A DNA stretch of 64,000 nucleotides from JAOEGB01 sp041262585 (GTDB lineage Bacteria; Actinomycetota; Actinomycetes; Streptosporangiales; Streptosporangiaceae): assembly GCF_041262585.1 (NCBI RefSeq), contig NZ_JBGCBZ010000018.1:1-64000 (forward strand), given 5' to 3'. The translations under genes were made by a program, and so were the position numbers. Positions 8,579 through 17,884 of the stretch are shown piece after piece. The notes under the pieces were generated by a model. It was given only the letters and a program-made list of their open reading frames with translations, searched no databases and had not been told where the DNA came from. Position 1 is the first letter of the stretch. Each line of letters starts with the position of its first letter.

Positions 8579-8735
8579 CCTCCGCCACTTCTTCTCGGGG
8601 CCACTCGTTCTCGGCCACTTTTCCTACAAGTTTAGTGTGAAATGCCACCTCCTGTGTAGGATTCCATCACAGATGATGTACCACCCTGGTCAGGGCCCTA
8701 TCCGGGGCCTTATCGCCGACCTCGCCCCGCGCCTC

Positions 8736-9197
8736 TCAGCCGCTCAGGAGGGCGGGCTCGGCCGCTGAGCACGTCGTCCCGCACCGGCCCCTGAGGGCCT
8801 CGAACCAGATCTCGAACCAGACCTCGTTCCGGCCGCCCTCCCGGACGATTCCCCACCGGTCGGACAGCGCGTCCAGTAGCGGGAGGCCCCGCCCGCTGGA
8901 GCCGTTCGGCACGGCGTGGCCCGCGCAGGGCGGTCTGGCGGACCCGTCGTCCCGCACGCAGATCCGCACGCGGTCCGGCAGGCAGGACACCGTGATGGTG
9001 AAGGTGCCGCCGTCGCCCGACCGCGAGTGGATGACCGCGTTGGTGACGATCTCGCTGGTCAGCAGCACGCAGTCGTCGTGCCGTGGATGGTCGCGGCCCA
9101 GCGTCGCCGACACCAGCCTGCGCGCCCGCCCGACCTGTACCCGTCCGCCGGCGAGCCGCGCCACGCGGTTCCCCGCGCCGTCCCCCAAGATCTCCAT
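8736..9197 (-). CDS. ATP-binding anti-sigma-factor-type protein (HATPase_c_2)
   Basis: A 153-aa protein of the RsbW/SpoIIAB-like GHKL ATPase class abundant in actinomycetes, where members bind sigma factors or anti-sigma antagonists. The N-box is seen in DCVLLTSEIVTNAVIHSRSGDGG, the G1-like motif in ICVRDDGSARPP, and the G2-like motif in NGSSGRGLPLLDALSDRWGI. The C-terminus has an unusual duplication-like WFEIWFEALRG and two cysteines. No sigma factor or STAS partner lies next to it, so the target is unknown. Confidence 0.85.
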   Translation of the reverse strand: MEILGDGAGNRVARLAGGRVQVGRARRLVSATLGRDHPRHDDCVLLTSEIVTNAVIHSRSGDGGTFTITVSCLPDRVRICVRDDGSARPPCAGHAVPNGSSGRGLPLLDALSDRWGIVREGGRNEVWFEIWFEALRGRCGTTCSAAEPALLSG

Positions 9198-9303
9198 GTA
9201 AGACAGGACGCTCGCCCGTCAACCCCAGATGTCACGAGAAAGTAGGAGTGTGCTTGCCTGGCGGATCGGGAATGTCGTGCCCCCGGTCAATGTCTGATGG
9301 AAC

Positions 9304-11196
9304 GTGACGGAATCCCACGAACCATCCCAGGGCACCCTGTCGGGCCGGACTACGTGGGTGCGGCGCTTCGACACGCCGCTGCGCGAGTTCCTCCGCACCG
9401 AGACCGGCAGCGCCGCCATCCTCCTCGCAGCCACGCTGGCCGCCCTGGCGTGGGCCAACATCGACCTCCGGTCGTACGAGGCCGTCTGGGGGACGGGGCT
9501 GTCGATCCGCCTCGGCGGCTGGGGCGTGTCCCAGGACCTGCGGCACTGGGTCAACACCGGGCTGATGACGTTCTTCTTCCTGGTCGTCGGGCTGGAGGCC
9601 AGGCGCGAGTTCGACATGGGCGAGCTGCGCGACCGCCGGCGGCTCGTGCTCCCGCTCGCGGCCGGGGTCGGCGGGATGATCGTCCCCGTCGCGATCTACC
9701 TCCTGTTCAACGCCGGCCGGCCGTCCGTGCACGGCTGGGGCGCCGCGATGTCGACGGACACGGCGTTCGCCCTGGGGATGCTCGCCCTGGTGGCGAGGCG
9801 GCTCCCGGCCCGCGCGCACACCTATATGCTCACCGTCACCGTCGTGGACGACCTCGTCGCGCTGTGCGTGATCGCGATCTTCTACAGCGAGCACGTGCGG
9901 CCGCTCGCGCTTCTCGCCGCGGCCGGGATCTTCGCCGTGGTCCTCCTCGTCCGGTCCCTCGGCGTACGGCAGGGCATCGTGTACGCCCTGCTCGGGGTGG
10001 CGGCCTGGGTGGCGCTGTTCGAGTCGGGCGTGGAGCCGGTCGTGCTCGGCCTGGCCATGGGGCTGCTGACCTACGCGTCCCCGGCGGCGCGCGGGGACCT
10101 GGAGCGCGCGACCGACCTGTTCCGGCTCTTCCGCGAGCAGCCGACCCCCGAGCTCGCCCGGTCGGCGGGGGTGGGGCTGGCCCGGGCGCTCTCGCCGAAC
10201 GACCGGCTCCAGCAGATCTACCACCCGTGGACGAGCTATCTGATCGTGCCCCTTTTCGCCTTGTCGAACGCCGGGGTCGCGATCAGCGGCGACTTCCTGT
10301 CGCGGGCCCTCACCTCACCCATCACGCTGGGAATCGTGCTGGCCTACGTCGTGGGCAAGCCGATCGGGATCATCGGGTCGAGCTGGCTCGTCACGCGCCT
10401 GACCCGAGGCGGCGTGCGGCCGCCCGTCGGCTGGGCGGCCGTCGCGAGCGGCGGCACGATCGCCGGGATCGGCTTCACCGTCTCCCTGCTGATCGCCACC
10501 CTGGCCTTCAGCGGGCCGCGGCTGGAGGAGGCCAAGTTCGGCATTCTGGCGGCGGCGCTGCTGGCGTCGGTGGTGACCTGGATCGTCTCCCGCGCGATCG
10601 CCCTGCTGCCGCCGTTGGTGCGGACCCGGGCGGTGCTCGGCACCGCCGAGAGCATCGTCGACCTCGCCGCTCCCGTCGATCCGGAGCGCGACCACCTGCG
10701 GGGACCGGACGAGTCGCTGGTGACCGTGGTGGAGTACGGCGACTTCGAGTGCCCCTACTGCGGCATGGCGGAGCCGGTCGTGCGGGAGCTGCTCAGGGAC
10801 TTCGGGGACGTCCGCTACGTCTGGCGGCACCTCCCGCTGCGTGACGTCCACCCCTTGGCGCAGCTCGCGGCGGAGGCGGCCGAAGCGGCGGCGGAGCAGG
10901 GGGCGTTCTGGGAGATGCACGACCTGCTGCTCGACCACCAGGGCGACCTTCTGCTTCCCGACCTCGTCGGCTACGCCGAGAGCCTGGGGCTCGACGTCGA
11001 GAGATTCCGCCGGGACCTGGAGGGTCACGTGGGCGCCGCCCGGATCGCCGAGGACGTCGACTCCGCCGACGTCAGCGGCGTCTCGGGCACGCCGACCTTC
11101 TTCGTGAACGGCCGGCGGCACCAAGGCGCCTACGACATCACGACGCTCTCGGCCGCCGTGCGGGCGGCGAAGGCGCGAGCGATCCTGATGTCGTAG
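9304..11196 (+). CDS. nhaA: Na+/H+ antiporter NhaA fused to a DsbA-like thioredoxin domain
   Basis: A 630-aa protein in two parts. Residues 1 to about 425 are an NhaA antiporter with ALAWANI and GLEARREFDMGELRDRR in the N-terminal part. MSTDTAFALGMLAL and TVVDDLVALCVIAIFY carry the family's transport aspartates, and SGGTIAGIGFTVSLLIA lies near the end of the membrane part. Residues about 455-630 are a DsbA/thioredoxin-fold domain (VTVVEYGDFECPYCG, CPYC at 483-486; cis-Pro region VSGTPTFFVNGRRHQGAYD). Such fusions are known in actinobacteria. The thioredoxin part presumably faces the outside. The start is a GTG at 9304 with a weak GGA upstream. Confidence 0.93.
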   Translation: MTESHEPSQGTLSGRTTWVRRFDTPLREFLRTETGSAAILLAATLAALAWANIDLRSYEAVWGTGLSIRLGGWGVSQDLRHWVNTGLMTFFFLVVGLEARREFDMGELRDRRRLVLPLAAGVGGMIVPVAIYLLFNAGRPSVHGWGAAMSTDTAFALGMLALVARRLPARAHTYMLTVTVVDDLVALCVIAIFYSEHVRPLALLAAAGIFAVVLLVRSLGVRQGIVYALLGVAAWVALFESGVEPVVLGLAMGLLTYASPAARGDLERATDLFRLFREQPTPELARSAGVGLARALSPNDRLQQIYHPWTSYLIVPLFALSNAGVAISGDFLSRALTSPITLGIVLAYVVGKPIGIIGSSWLVTRLTRGGVRPPVGWAAVASGGTIAGIGFTVSLLIATLAFSGPRLEEAKFGILAAALLASVVTWIVSRAIALLPPLVRTRAVLGTAESIVDLAAPVDPERDHLRGPDESLVTVVEYGDFECPYCGMAEPVVRELLRDFGDVRYVWRHLPLRDVHPLAQLAAEAAEAAAEQGAFWEMHDLLLDHQGDLLLPDLVGYAESLGLDVERFRRDLEGHVGAARIAEDVDSADVSGVSGTPTFFVNGRRHQGAYDITTLSAAVRAAKARAILMS

Positions 11197-11215
11197 GCGA
11201 CCGGCGGGGGGGGGA

Positions 11216-12463
11216 TCAGTGCTCCGCGGAGGAGCCGTTCACCGTCAGGACGCGCTCCGGCACCTCGATGGCGGGGAAGGTGCCCGTGTCGATGATGCCG
11301 TGCTCGTTGTACGCCGCCTCCAGCAGCGCGTGCGCCCGCGGCTCCAGCTTCCACAGAGCGCGGCACTCCCGGGCGGTGCTCAGCGGGATGCCGATCTCCT
11401 GGGCGATGTCGGCCGCCCGGGGGACGAACTTGCGCTCGATCTGCTGGTCCCAGTAGTCCCGGGCCGCCCGAACGAGTGCCGCGCGCTGGGCCGTGTCCAC
11501 CGGGGCGGCGGGCTCCGCGGCGCCCGAATCCTCCTCGTCATCGTCATCGAGCATGGTGGCCCTGACGGCGCCTGAGGGCAGCGCCGGGGGAGCGGGCGGC
11601 TCGGGCGCCCACGGCACCGGCGGGCTCAGGTCAATCAGCGCCGACGTGTTGTAGAGCGCTCCGATCTGCGACAGCAGCGCCTCCTGCCGCTTCTCGTCGA
11701 TGGCGAGGCCGGTGTACTCCACCGCGCGGTCCATCGCCCGGTCGAGCTGGGCGAGGGCGGCCCGCATCTTGCGGTCCGGCGCCCCGGCCTCGCGCAGCGC
11801 ACGGGCCTTCTTGGCCGCCAGCGCGACGCGGGTCAGCCTGCGGTGGGCGTCCACCTCGCTCGCCGTGCGGTCGCTGGCCTCGGCGAGCCCGACGCGGACG
11901 AGCACCCGTTCGGGGGTCAGCCGCCAGTTGATCCGGGCGCGGCCGGTGATGCGGTGCCGTTCGATCGCCATGCCGCGCTCCCACAGCCACGCGGCGACCA
12001 GCGGGGCCGCGAGCCGGAACAGCGCCTCGGCGACGCTGCGGGCGTCCATGCTCGACAACACCGCCGACAGGCCGGTGAGGGCCCACACGGCGATGCCGTC
12101 GATGCCCGCCGAGTAGTTCTCCCTCATGTTCCGGCGGGCCCGCACGGCACTGGTGATCACGGCGACTTCGATGAACGCGAAGAGCAGCAGCCGCAGCGGC
12201 CCGTCGAATCCGAGCACGTCGCCGGAGAAGCGCCACATGCCCTGTGCGGACACGCCGGTCGCGATGCTGGCGGCGACGATGGTGAGGATGTCCTCGGCTG
12301 GTCGGTCGGCGGCGTAGCGGCGGAAGAGATGGGTCGTCGCACGGATGGCGGCGCGCAGGGCGACGTAGGCCAGGGCCAGGAGGACCAGGGCGAACACGCA
12401 GATGATGACTGTTCCGACCGGATGGGCCGACGCGAACGCGGTTATTTTATCAATGGGTGGCAT
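11216..12463 (-). CDS. Membrane protein with DUF2637/SpdB-like N-terminus
   Basis: A 415-aa protein. The first ~170 residues hold about four membrane segments (VGTVIICVFALVLLALAYVAL first), and a region GIDGIAVWALTGLSAVLSSMDA resembles DUF2637/SpdB proteins of actinomycete plasmid transfer. The middle is a charged helical region (residues ~175-260). A linker rich in acidic residues (DDDDEEDSG) leads to a C-terminal segment, YWDQQIERKFVPRAADIAQEIGIPLSTARECRALWKL, that looks like a winged helix-turn-helix. It is therefore a membrane-anchored candidate DNA-binding protein. No integrase or replication gene lies nearby, so its role is unknown. Confidence 0.6.
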   Translation of the reverse strand: MPPIDKITAFASAHPVGTVIICVFALVLLALAYVALRAAIRATTHLFRRYAADRPAEDILTIVAASIATGVSAQGMWRFSGDVLGFDGPLRLLLFAFIEVAVITSAVRARRNMRENYSAGIDGIAVWALTGLSAVLSSMDARSVAEALFRLAAPLVAAWLWERGMAIERHRITGRARINWRLTPERVLVRVGLAEASDRTASEVDAHRRLTRVALAAKKARALREAGAPDRKMRAALAQLDRAMDRAVEYTGLAIDEKRQEALLSQIGALYNTSALIDLSPPVPWAPEPPAPPALPSGAVRATMLDDDDEEDSGAAEPAAPVDTAQRAALVRAARDYWDQQIERKFVPRAADIAQEIGIPLSTARECRALWKLEPRAHALLEAAYNEHGIIDTGTFPAIEVPERVLTVNGSSAEH

Positions 12464-12545
12464 CAGTCACTGGCTCTCGATGTCCGACAGGGATATCTCC
12501 GAGATCATTCCAGAATGTCGGCACCCTATGTGAAGAAACCCCTGT

Positions 12546-13556
12546 CTAGTTATGTGACTGGGGGGACTGGAAGCCGGGGGAGGCCAGCCAGGCGTCCACC
12601 TGGCGGCGCAACCTGTCCTTCGTCCCTGCGGGCGCGAACGACGCGTCGATCGAGGCGCGGGCGAGCTCGGCCATGACCGCGTCGCCGTACCCGAAGGTGT
12701 CTCTGACGCGGGCGTACTCCTCCGCGAGCGACGTCCCGATGATGGAGGGGACATCGGTGTTCACCGTGACGACCAGCCCGGCGTCGCGGAGCCGGGGCAG
12801 CGGGTGGGCGGACAGGGAGCCGGCCACGCCGAGCGCGACGTTCGACGAGGGACACACCTCCAGCGGGATCCCGCGGTCGCGCACCTCCGCGACGAGCTCG
12901 TCGTCCTCCAGCACGCGGATCCCGTGTCCCAGCCGCTCGGTGCGGCCCAGCGTGACGGCCTCCAGGATGCTCTCCGGGCCGCGGCACTCGCCCGCATGGT
13001 GTACCACGTGGAGCCCGGCGTCCCCGGCCGCGTGGAAGACATCGGCGAACGGAGCCAGCGCGTAGGACTCCTCCCCGGCCACCCCGACGCCCGCGACGCC
13101 GTCGGAGGCGTAGCGCGTCGCCAGCCTCAGGGTGCGCCAGGCCCGCTCCACCGAGCGCCGCCGGGAGTGGTCGAGCAGCACGCGGCATTCGATGCCGTAG
13201 GCCACCTGCCCCTCCGCCAGGCCGTCCAGCACCGCCTCCAGCGGCATCTCCAGGTCGCCGAGCCTCTCGCCATGGGAGGCCGCGGTGAACGTCACCTCCG
13301 CGTAGCCGGTGCCCTGCGCCGCCTCGTCCTCGCAGAACTCCAGCGCGACGCGGCGGAAGTCCTCCGGCCGGCGCAGGCAGCCGCGCACCAGCGAGTTGTG
13401 GTCGGCGAACTCGCGGAAGCCGCTGAAGGTGAGCGGTGTCCCACCAGGGAGGTCCACGCCGTTCGCGGTCGCGATCTCCCGGAGGGTCGAGGGCCGCACC
13501 GTGCTCTCCAGGTGAACGTGCAGATGAGCCTTCGGCAGCCGTGTGAGGTCCCGCAT
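12546..13556 (-). CDS. add: Adenosine deaminase
   Basis: A 336-aa zinc hydrolase of purine salvage, deaminating adenosine (or a related nucleoside/adenine) to inosine. Metal ligands are seen in PKAHLHVHLEST (His11, His13), then HHAGECRGPE, LGHGIRVLED with the catalytic His, and VTVNTDVPSIIG with the catalytic Asp. Length is normal for the family. The N-terminus is short and soluble. It sits alone, followed by the convergently spaced membrane-protein gene. Distinguishing adenosine from adenine or aminofutalosine deaminase is not possible by eye, so the symbol is provisional. Confidence 0.85.
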   Translation of the reverse strand: MRDLTRLPKAHLHVHLESTVRPSTLREIATANGVDLPGGTPLTFSGFREFADHNSLVRGCLRRPEDFRRVALEFCEDEAAQGTGYAEVTFTAASHGERLGDLEMPLEAVLDGLAEGQVAYGIECRVLLDHSRRRSVERAWRTLRLATRYASDGVAGVGVAGEESYALAPFADVFHAAGDAGLHVVHHAGECRGPESILEAVTLGRTERLGHGIRVLEDDELVAEVRDRGIPLEVCPSSNVALGVAGSLSAHPLPRLRDAGLVVTVNTDVPSIIGTSLAEEYARVRDTFGYGDAVMAELARASIDASFAPAGTKDRLRRQVDAWLASPGFQSPQSHN

Positions 13557-13683
13557 GCCGGTGAGGATAGGAAACCCTCACCCGGACCGCATCCGAATTC
13601 TCCCGGCGGAGTACTCGCCCCACCCCGCGGGACCTCCCGCCGGAACCGCCTCCCCGATTGCCCTGCGAGGCCGGATCCCGGCA

Positions 13684-13701
13684 GCCTAACCTGGACAGGT
13701 G
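13684..13701 (+). promoter_or_regulatory. Candidate -10 element of a leaderless transcript
   Basis: TAACCT at 13687-13692 ends six bases before the GTG start at 13699, and no ribosome site is present. This spacing fits transcription starting at or near the start codon, a common actinomycete arrangement. No convincing -35 element is seen at normal spacing. Confidence 0.4.
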
Positions 13702-15285
13702 CTGCAGAAACCCGCGGAGATCGTCGACCGCGACAAGGACTGGGAGGTCCTGTCGGGGTTCCTGCGTCCGCGCCGGCCCGAACGGCCCGGGTCCTCGATC
13801 GCGGCCGTCACGGGACGCCGCAGGGCGGGCAAGACCTACCTACTGGGGCGCTTCAGCGAGCAGGCCGGCGGTCTCTATTACGAGGCCCGCCAGGAGGACA
13901 GCCTTCTGGAGGCCCAGGAGCGCCTCCGCGCCGAGATCGCCGCCTACGAGCCGACCCGCGCCTCGGAGATCAACGCGATGCCGCTCGGTATGGCCGACAC
14001 CTGGGACCGGCTGCTGCAGACGGCGATGGACGTCACCTATGCCCGCCGGACAGGCGACATGGTGCCGCCGGTCATCATCGACGAGTTTCCCTACCTGCTC
14101 CGCGACACTCCGGTTCTGCAGTCGATCCTGCATCAGCTCTACGACACGCACATGTTCCGCCCTGGTGAGATCGCCCGTGGCGGGATGAGGATCGGCTATT
14201 TCGACCGGATCATTCAGGGAAAGCTGCTGCTCTGCGGATCGGCGATGTCAGTCATGCACGAGCTGGGTCACGGCTCCCGGCCGCTGTTCGGGCGGCTCGC
14301 CTGGACCATGACCGTACAGCCGTTCGACCACATCGACATGGCCCGGTTCTGGGGCATCGAGGACCGGGAGGTCACCCTCCTTCTCCACGCCGTCCTCGGC
14401 GGCGCCGCCGGCTATCTCGACCTCACGGACGACCGCACCGGCCTGGGGCCGCCCCGAAACCTCGGCGAACTCGACGCGTGGATCGCCAAGACCCTGCTCA
14501 GGCCAGAGCCGGACTACCTCACGGAAACCGAGATCTGGCACCTGCTCAGGGAAGACCCACGGGCGGGAGACAAGGTGATCTACCAGCGGGCGATGCAGGA
14601 GATCGCCGATGGCGCCACAACGGCGACCCAGGTGGGCGGCCGGCTGCAGAAGCCCAAGGAGGAGATCGAGCCGGTCGTCGACCGGCTGGTGGCGATGGGC
14701 TACGTCGAAGAGCGGGTGGAGCTCTTCCCGTCCAGCCAGTACGTGCTGCGGCTACGCGATCCGGTCATCCGATTTCACTACGCGGTGGTCGAGCCCTCCC
14801 TGGGGCTGCTGCGCGACGGGGTGGATCCGGTCGAGATCTGGAAGCAGTCCGCGAGTCGCTTCCGCTCCCAGGTGCTGGGCCCGGCCTTCGAGGAGGTCGT
14901 GTCCATCAGCGTCTCCCGCATGCTGCGCAATCGCGGCATCGAGATCGGCTACCACGGCTGGACTGTCGTCCACGACCCGGAGACCCGCAAGAACCACGAA
15001 GTGGACCTCGTCGGGCTGGAGCCGTTCGCATTGGCGCGCCACGAGAAGTCGCGGATCGCGGTGATCGGCGAGGCGAAGGCCACACAGCGGCCACGTGGCA
15101 TGAAGGACCTGGAGCGCCTGCGCCGGATCCGCGACCTCCTCTCGAAGCGACGCCGGGCCGCCGACGCCAAGCTGGTCCTCATCTCGATGTACGGCTTCTC
15201 CGACGCGTTGCTCAAGGAGGCCGGGAACCGTCCGGATGAGGTGGTCCTCTTCGGCCTCGATGACCTCTTCGGCTGGAAGGGCTGA
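13699..15285 (+). CDS. AAA ATPase of the archaeal-type/DUF234 family
   Basis: A 528-aa P-loop ATPase. Walker A is SIAAVTGRRRAGKTYLLGRF (about residues 33-52), Walker B-like VPPVIIDEFPYLL near 135, and a sensor-like GKLLLCGSAMSVMHEL follows. A winged-helix region (ATTATQVGGRLQKPKEEIEPVVDRLVAMGYV) precedes the C-terminal DUF234/PD-(D/E)XK-like region, RKNHEVDLVGLEP...IAVIGEAKATQRPRG, whose spaced D and E-x-K resemble a nuclease core. Family members are associated with DNA or defence roles but are poorly characterised. The start is GTG and probably leaderless. The next two nucleotidyltransferase genes follow within 20-40 bp and may form an operon with it. Confidence 0.82.
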   Translation: MLQKPAEIVDRDKDWEVLSGFLRPRRPERPGSSIAAVTGRRRAGKTYLLGRFSEQAGGLYYEARQEDSLLEAQERLRAEIAAYEPTRASEINAMPLGMADTWDRLLQTAMDVTYARRTGDMVPPVIIDEFPYLLRDTPVLQSILHQLYDTHMFRPGEIARGGMRIGYFDRIIQGKLLLCGSAMSVMHELGHGSRPLFGRLAWTMTVQPFDHIDMARFWGIEDREVTLLLHAVLGGAAGYLDLTDDRTGLGPPRNLGELDAWIAKTLLRPEPDYLTETEIWHLLREDPRAGDKVIYQRAMQEIADGATTATQVGGRLQKPKEEIEPVVDRLVAMGYVEERVELFPSSQYVLRLRDPVIRFHYAVVEPSLGLLRDGVDPVEIWKQSASRFRSQVLGPAFEEVVSISVSRMLRNRGIEIGYHGWTVVHDPETRKNHEVDLVGLEPFALARHEKSRIAVIGEAKATQRPRGMKDLERLRRIRDLLSKRRRAADAKLVLISMYGFSDALLKEAGNRPDEVVLFGLDDLFGWKG

Positions 15286-15321
15286 CCCGGCGGTAGCGCG
15301 CCTGTGGCAGTATCCGCCCTC

Positions 15322-15990
15322 ATGGAACTCCACGTGCCGGATCACACCGTGCTGTCCGTGGTCGTCGGGTCACGCGCGTACGGGCTGGAAACCGAAAGTT
15401 CGGACATCGACCGGCGAGGCGTCTTCGTGACGCCCACGCCGCTCTTCTGGTGCCTGGACAAGCCTCCGACGCATATCGAGGGGCCGATGCCCGAGCAGTT
15501 CTCCTGGGAGATCGAGCGCTTCTGCGTGCTGGCGCTAGAGGCGAACCCGACGGTCCTGGAGTGCCTGTGGTCCCCGATCGTCGAGCACTCCGGCCCGCTC
15601 GGCGACGGCCTGCGGGCCATCCGCCGGGCGTTCCTGTCCCGAAAGGCCGAGCGCACGTTCGCGGGCTACGCCGATGAGCAACTCCGCCGCCTGAAGTCGC
15701 ACGGCTCGCCGGACGGCGACGTGAGGCCGCGCAAGATGGCCATGCACATGATCCGGCTGCTGCTCAGCGGCCTGCACCTGGCCCGCCACGGCGAGCCGCT
15801 CGTCCGCGTGGACGCCCACCGCGACCGCCTGCTCGCCGTACGGCGGGGCGACCTGGACTGGCCGGAGGTGCGGCGGTGGCGTGACGAACTGGCGGCTCAG
15901 ATCGCCGAGGCCGGAAGCGTCCTTCCCGAGCGCCCTGACCGGGACACGGTGGAAGACTTCCTGATCACCGCCCGGAGATCCTCCCTGTGA
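15322..15990 (+). CDS. RlaP-like nucleotidyltransferase (first of a pair)
   Basis: A 222-aa protein from ATG 15322; a GTG at 15304 would add six residues. Neither has a clear ribosome site. VVVGSRAYGLETESSDIDRRGVFV is the polymerase-beta-type nucleotidyltransferase signature (GS...SDxD) typical of PF10127/RlaP proteins. The helical remainder (FAGYADEQLRRLKSH, MAMHMIRLLLSGLHLARHGE) is shared with that family. The nucleotide and the acceptor are unknown; relatives associate with RNA repair. The stop overlaps the start of the second nucleotidyltransferase by four bases, so the two are translationally coupled. Confidence 0.82.
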   Translation: MELHVPDHTVLSVVVGSRAYGLETESSDIDRRGVFVTPTPLFWCLDKPPTHIEGPMPEQFSWEIERFCVLALEANPTVLECLWSPIVEHSGPLGDGLRAIRRAFLSRKAERTFAGYADEQLRRLKSHGSPDGDVRPRKMAMHMIRLLLSGLHLARHGEPLVRVDAHRDRLLAVRRGDLDWPEVRRWRDELAAQIAEAGSVLPERPDRDTVEDFLITARRSSL

Positions 15991-16751
15991 CCGCCATCCT
16001 GCCGGACTGGCTCGCCGAGATCCCCGGCGAGCAGCCGCATCCCCTGATATTCGCCACCGTCAGCGGCGCCCACCTCTACGGGTTCCCGTCGCGTGACTCC
16101 GACGTGGACCTGCGCGGCGTGCACCTGCTCCCGCTGGACCAGGTCATCGGGCTGCGCCCCGGGGAGGAGACCATCACCCGCTCCTGGCTCCGCGAGGGCG
16201 TCGAGGTGGACCTCGTCACGCACGACCTCGCCAAGTTCTGCCGGCTGCTCTTGGGGCGGAACGGCTACGTCCTGGAGCAACTCCTGTCGCCGCTGGTCGT
16301 GGCATCCTCGCCGCTCCACGAGGAGCTGCGGGCCTTGGCCTCCGGTTGCCTGACGCGGCACCATGCCCACCACTACCTCGGCTTCGCCCGCACGCAGCGG
16401 CGGCTGTTCGAGAGGACGGGCGAGCTGAAGCCCCTGCTGTACGCGTTCCGCGTGCTGCTCACCGGCATCCACCTGATGCGGACAGGGGAACTCGTCGCCG
16501 ACCTGACCCGGTTGCTCCATGGCGGGCCGCCGTACCTGGCGGAGCTGGTGGCCGCCAAGCGCGCCGCCGAACACGGCGTGCTCCCCGGCGACGCCCCGGA
16601 TCCCGTACGGCTGGCAGGCGATCTCGACCGGCTGACCGCTGAATTGGGGGCCGCGCGGGACGCTTCGGCGCTGCCGGACACGGCATCGGCGCACGATGCC
16701 TTGCACGATTTCGTGGTTTCGGCACGGCTTCTGGGGGGAGCCGAGCGCTGA
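15987..16751 (+). CDS. RlaP-like nucleotidyltransferase (second of a pair)
   Basis: A 254-aa paralogue of the preceding protein. The signature reads SGAHLYGFPSRDSDVDLRGVHLLP, keeping the paired aspartates of the metal site, although the first Ser is in SG rather than GS. The later part has YVLEQLLSPLVV and KPLLYAFRVLLTGIHLMRTGEL, matching the helical domain of its neighbour. The GTG start at 15987 lies in a GTGA overlap with the upstream stop. Two divergent copies side by side suggest a heterodimer or two substrate specificities. Function is inferred only at fold level. Confidence 0.82.
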   Translation: MTAILPDWLAEIPGEQPHPLIFATVSGAHLYGFPSRDSDVDLRGVHLLPLDQVIGLRPGEETITRSWLREGVEVDLVTHDLAKFCRLLLGRNGYVLEQLLSPLVVASSPLHEELRALASGCLTRHHAHHYLGFARTQRRLFERTGELKPLLYAFRVLLTGIHLMRTGELVADLTRLLHGGPPYLAELVAAKRAAEHGVLPGDAPDPVRLAGDLDRLTAELGAARDASALPDTASAHDALHDFVVSARLLGGAER

Positions 16752-16812
16752 CAAAGCAGGATAGAAGTTATGCTGATCATTGTTGGGATCAATGCGCACG
16801 GGGGAGTGCCTA

Positions 16813-17613
16813 TTGGGGCAGGATCGTGAATCGTGGGGCTTCGACCCGAACACGCCCAACATCGCGCGGCTTTATGACTACTACCTGGGTGGCAAGGACA
16901 ATTTCGCGGCCGACCGTGAGGCGGCCGAGCGCATCCTGTCCGTCGCCCCGGAAGTACGGCTGGCCGCCCGCGAGAACAGGGCCTTTCTGGGGCGGGCCGT
17001 ACGATTTCTCGCGCAGTCAGGGATCACTCAGTTCCTGGACATCGGCACGGGCCTGCCGACGCAGGGCAACGTCCACGAAGTCGCGGGCGAGATCGTCGAC
17101 AGGCCCCGGGTCGTCTACGTGGACAAGGACCCGATCGTGCTCGGCCACGCGAGGGCGATCCTGGCGGGCCGCGGGGACACCACCGTCGTCGAGGGTGACC
17201 TGAGGCGTCCCGAGGAGATCCTCAACGACGCCGACGTGGTCAAGGCCCTCGACTTCACCAAGCCGATGGGCCTGCTCCTGGTCGCGATCATGCACTTCAT
17301 CACCGATGAGGACGATCCGGCGCGCATCCTCACCACTCTGCGGGACGCCCTGCCGCAAGGAAGCCACCTCGTGCTGTCGCACGGCACCCGGGACACCCGC
17401 GCGGAGGCCGTGGAGGCCGGAACGCAGGTGTACCGCAACTCCACCGCGCCTCTGGTGCTGCGGAGCCGTGACGAGATCCGCGCCCTCTTCGACGGATTCG
17501 ACCTGGTCGATCCGGGGCTGGTCTGGGTGCCCGAATGGCGGCCCGCGCAGGCCGGCGTCCTCGACCCGCCGGAGAAGTCGCTCATCCTGTGCGGCGTGGG
17601 CCGCAAGAGCTGA
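16813..17613 (+). CDS. SAM-dependent methyltransferase, DUF574/Methyltransf_19 family
   Basis: About 266 residues from the TTG at 16813, chosen because GGGGAG lies six bases upstream; an ATG at 16792 and a TTG at 16780 are alternatives. The family signature is at the N-terminus: PNIARLYDYYLGGKDNFAADREAAE. The SAM-binding region follows (ITQFLDIGTGLPTQGNVHEVA, RVVYVDKDPIVLGHARAIL) and the C-terminus is WRPAQAGVLDPPEKSLILCGVGRKS. These proteins are very numerous in filamentous actinomycetes and their substrates are unknown. It is probably a separate transcription unit from the upstream nucleotidyltransferases. Confidence 0.88.
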   Translation: MGQDRESWGFDPNTPNIARLYDYYLGGKDNFAADREAAERILSVAPEVRLAARENRAFLGRAVRFLAQSGITQFLDIGTGLPTQGNVHEVAGEIVDRPRVVYVDKDPIVLGHARAILAGRGDTTVVEGDLRRPEEILNDADVVKALDFTKPMGLLLVAIMHFITDEDDPARILTTLRDALPQGSHLVLSHGTRDTRAEAVEAGTQVYRNSTAPLVLRSRDEIRALFDGFDLVDPGLVWVPEWRPAQAGVLDPPEKSLILCGVGRKS

Positions 17614-17884
17614 CGGCGAGGCTCCCGCGTGGAGATCGGCCTGGCACTCGCCCAGTAGGGGCGGTTCGCGTCGCTGGAGAGCGTCACGCTGGTGGCTCGG
17701 GAAGCCGAGTCGCTCTGGCCCGCTCGCTGGCCAGCCTCGACCAGCTCAGCGCAAGCGTTCCGCGCCGCGCTCCACGGATGACGCGGCCTCGTCGCGTGGC
17801 TCCCGCGCCCCCGGCCGTTCCCGAGATGAGAGAATCCGGGGAACCGCACTCGTCAGCGGCGCCGTCACCACTCGAGGAGAACCG
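17614..17884. other. Intergenic region, no supported gene
   Basis: Short frames are interrupted by stops and no family is recognisable. The last bases hold the ribosome site of the following small gene. It may be decayed coding sequence, since its composition remains gene-like. Confidence 0.35.
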
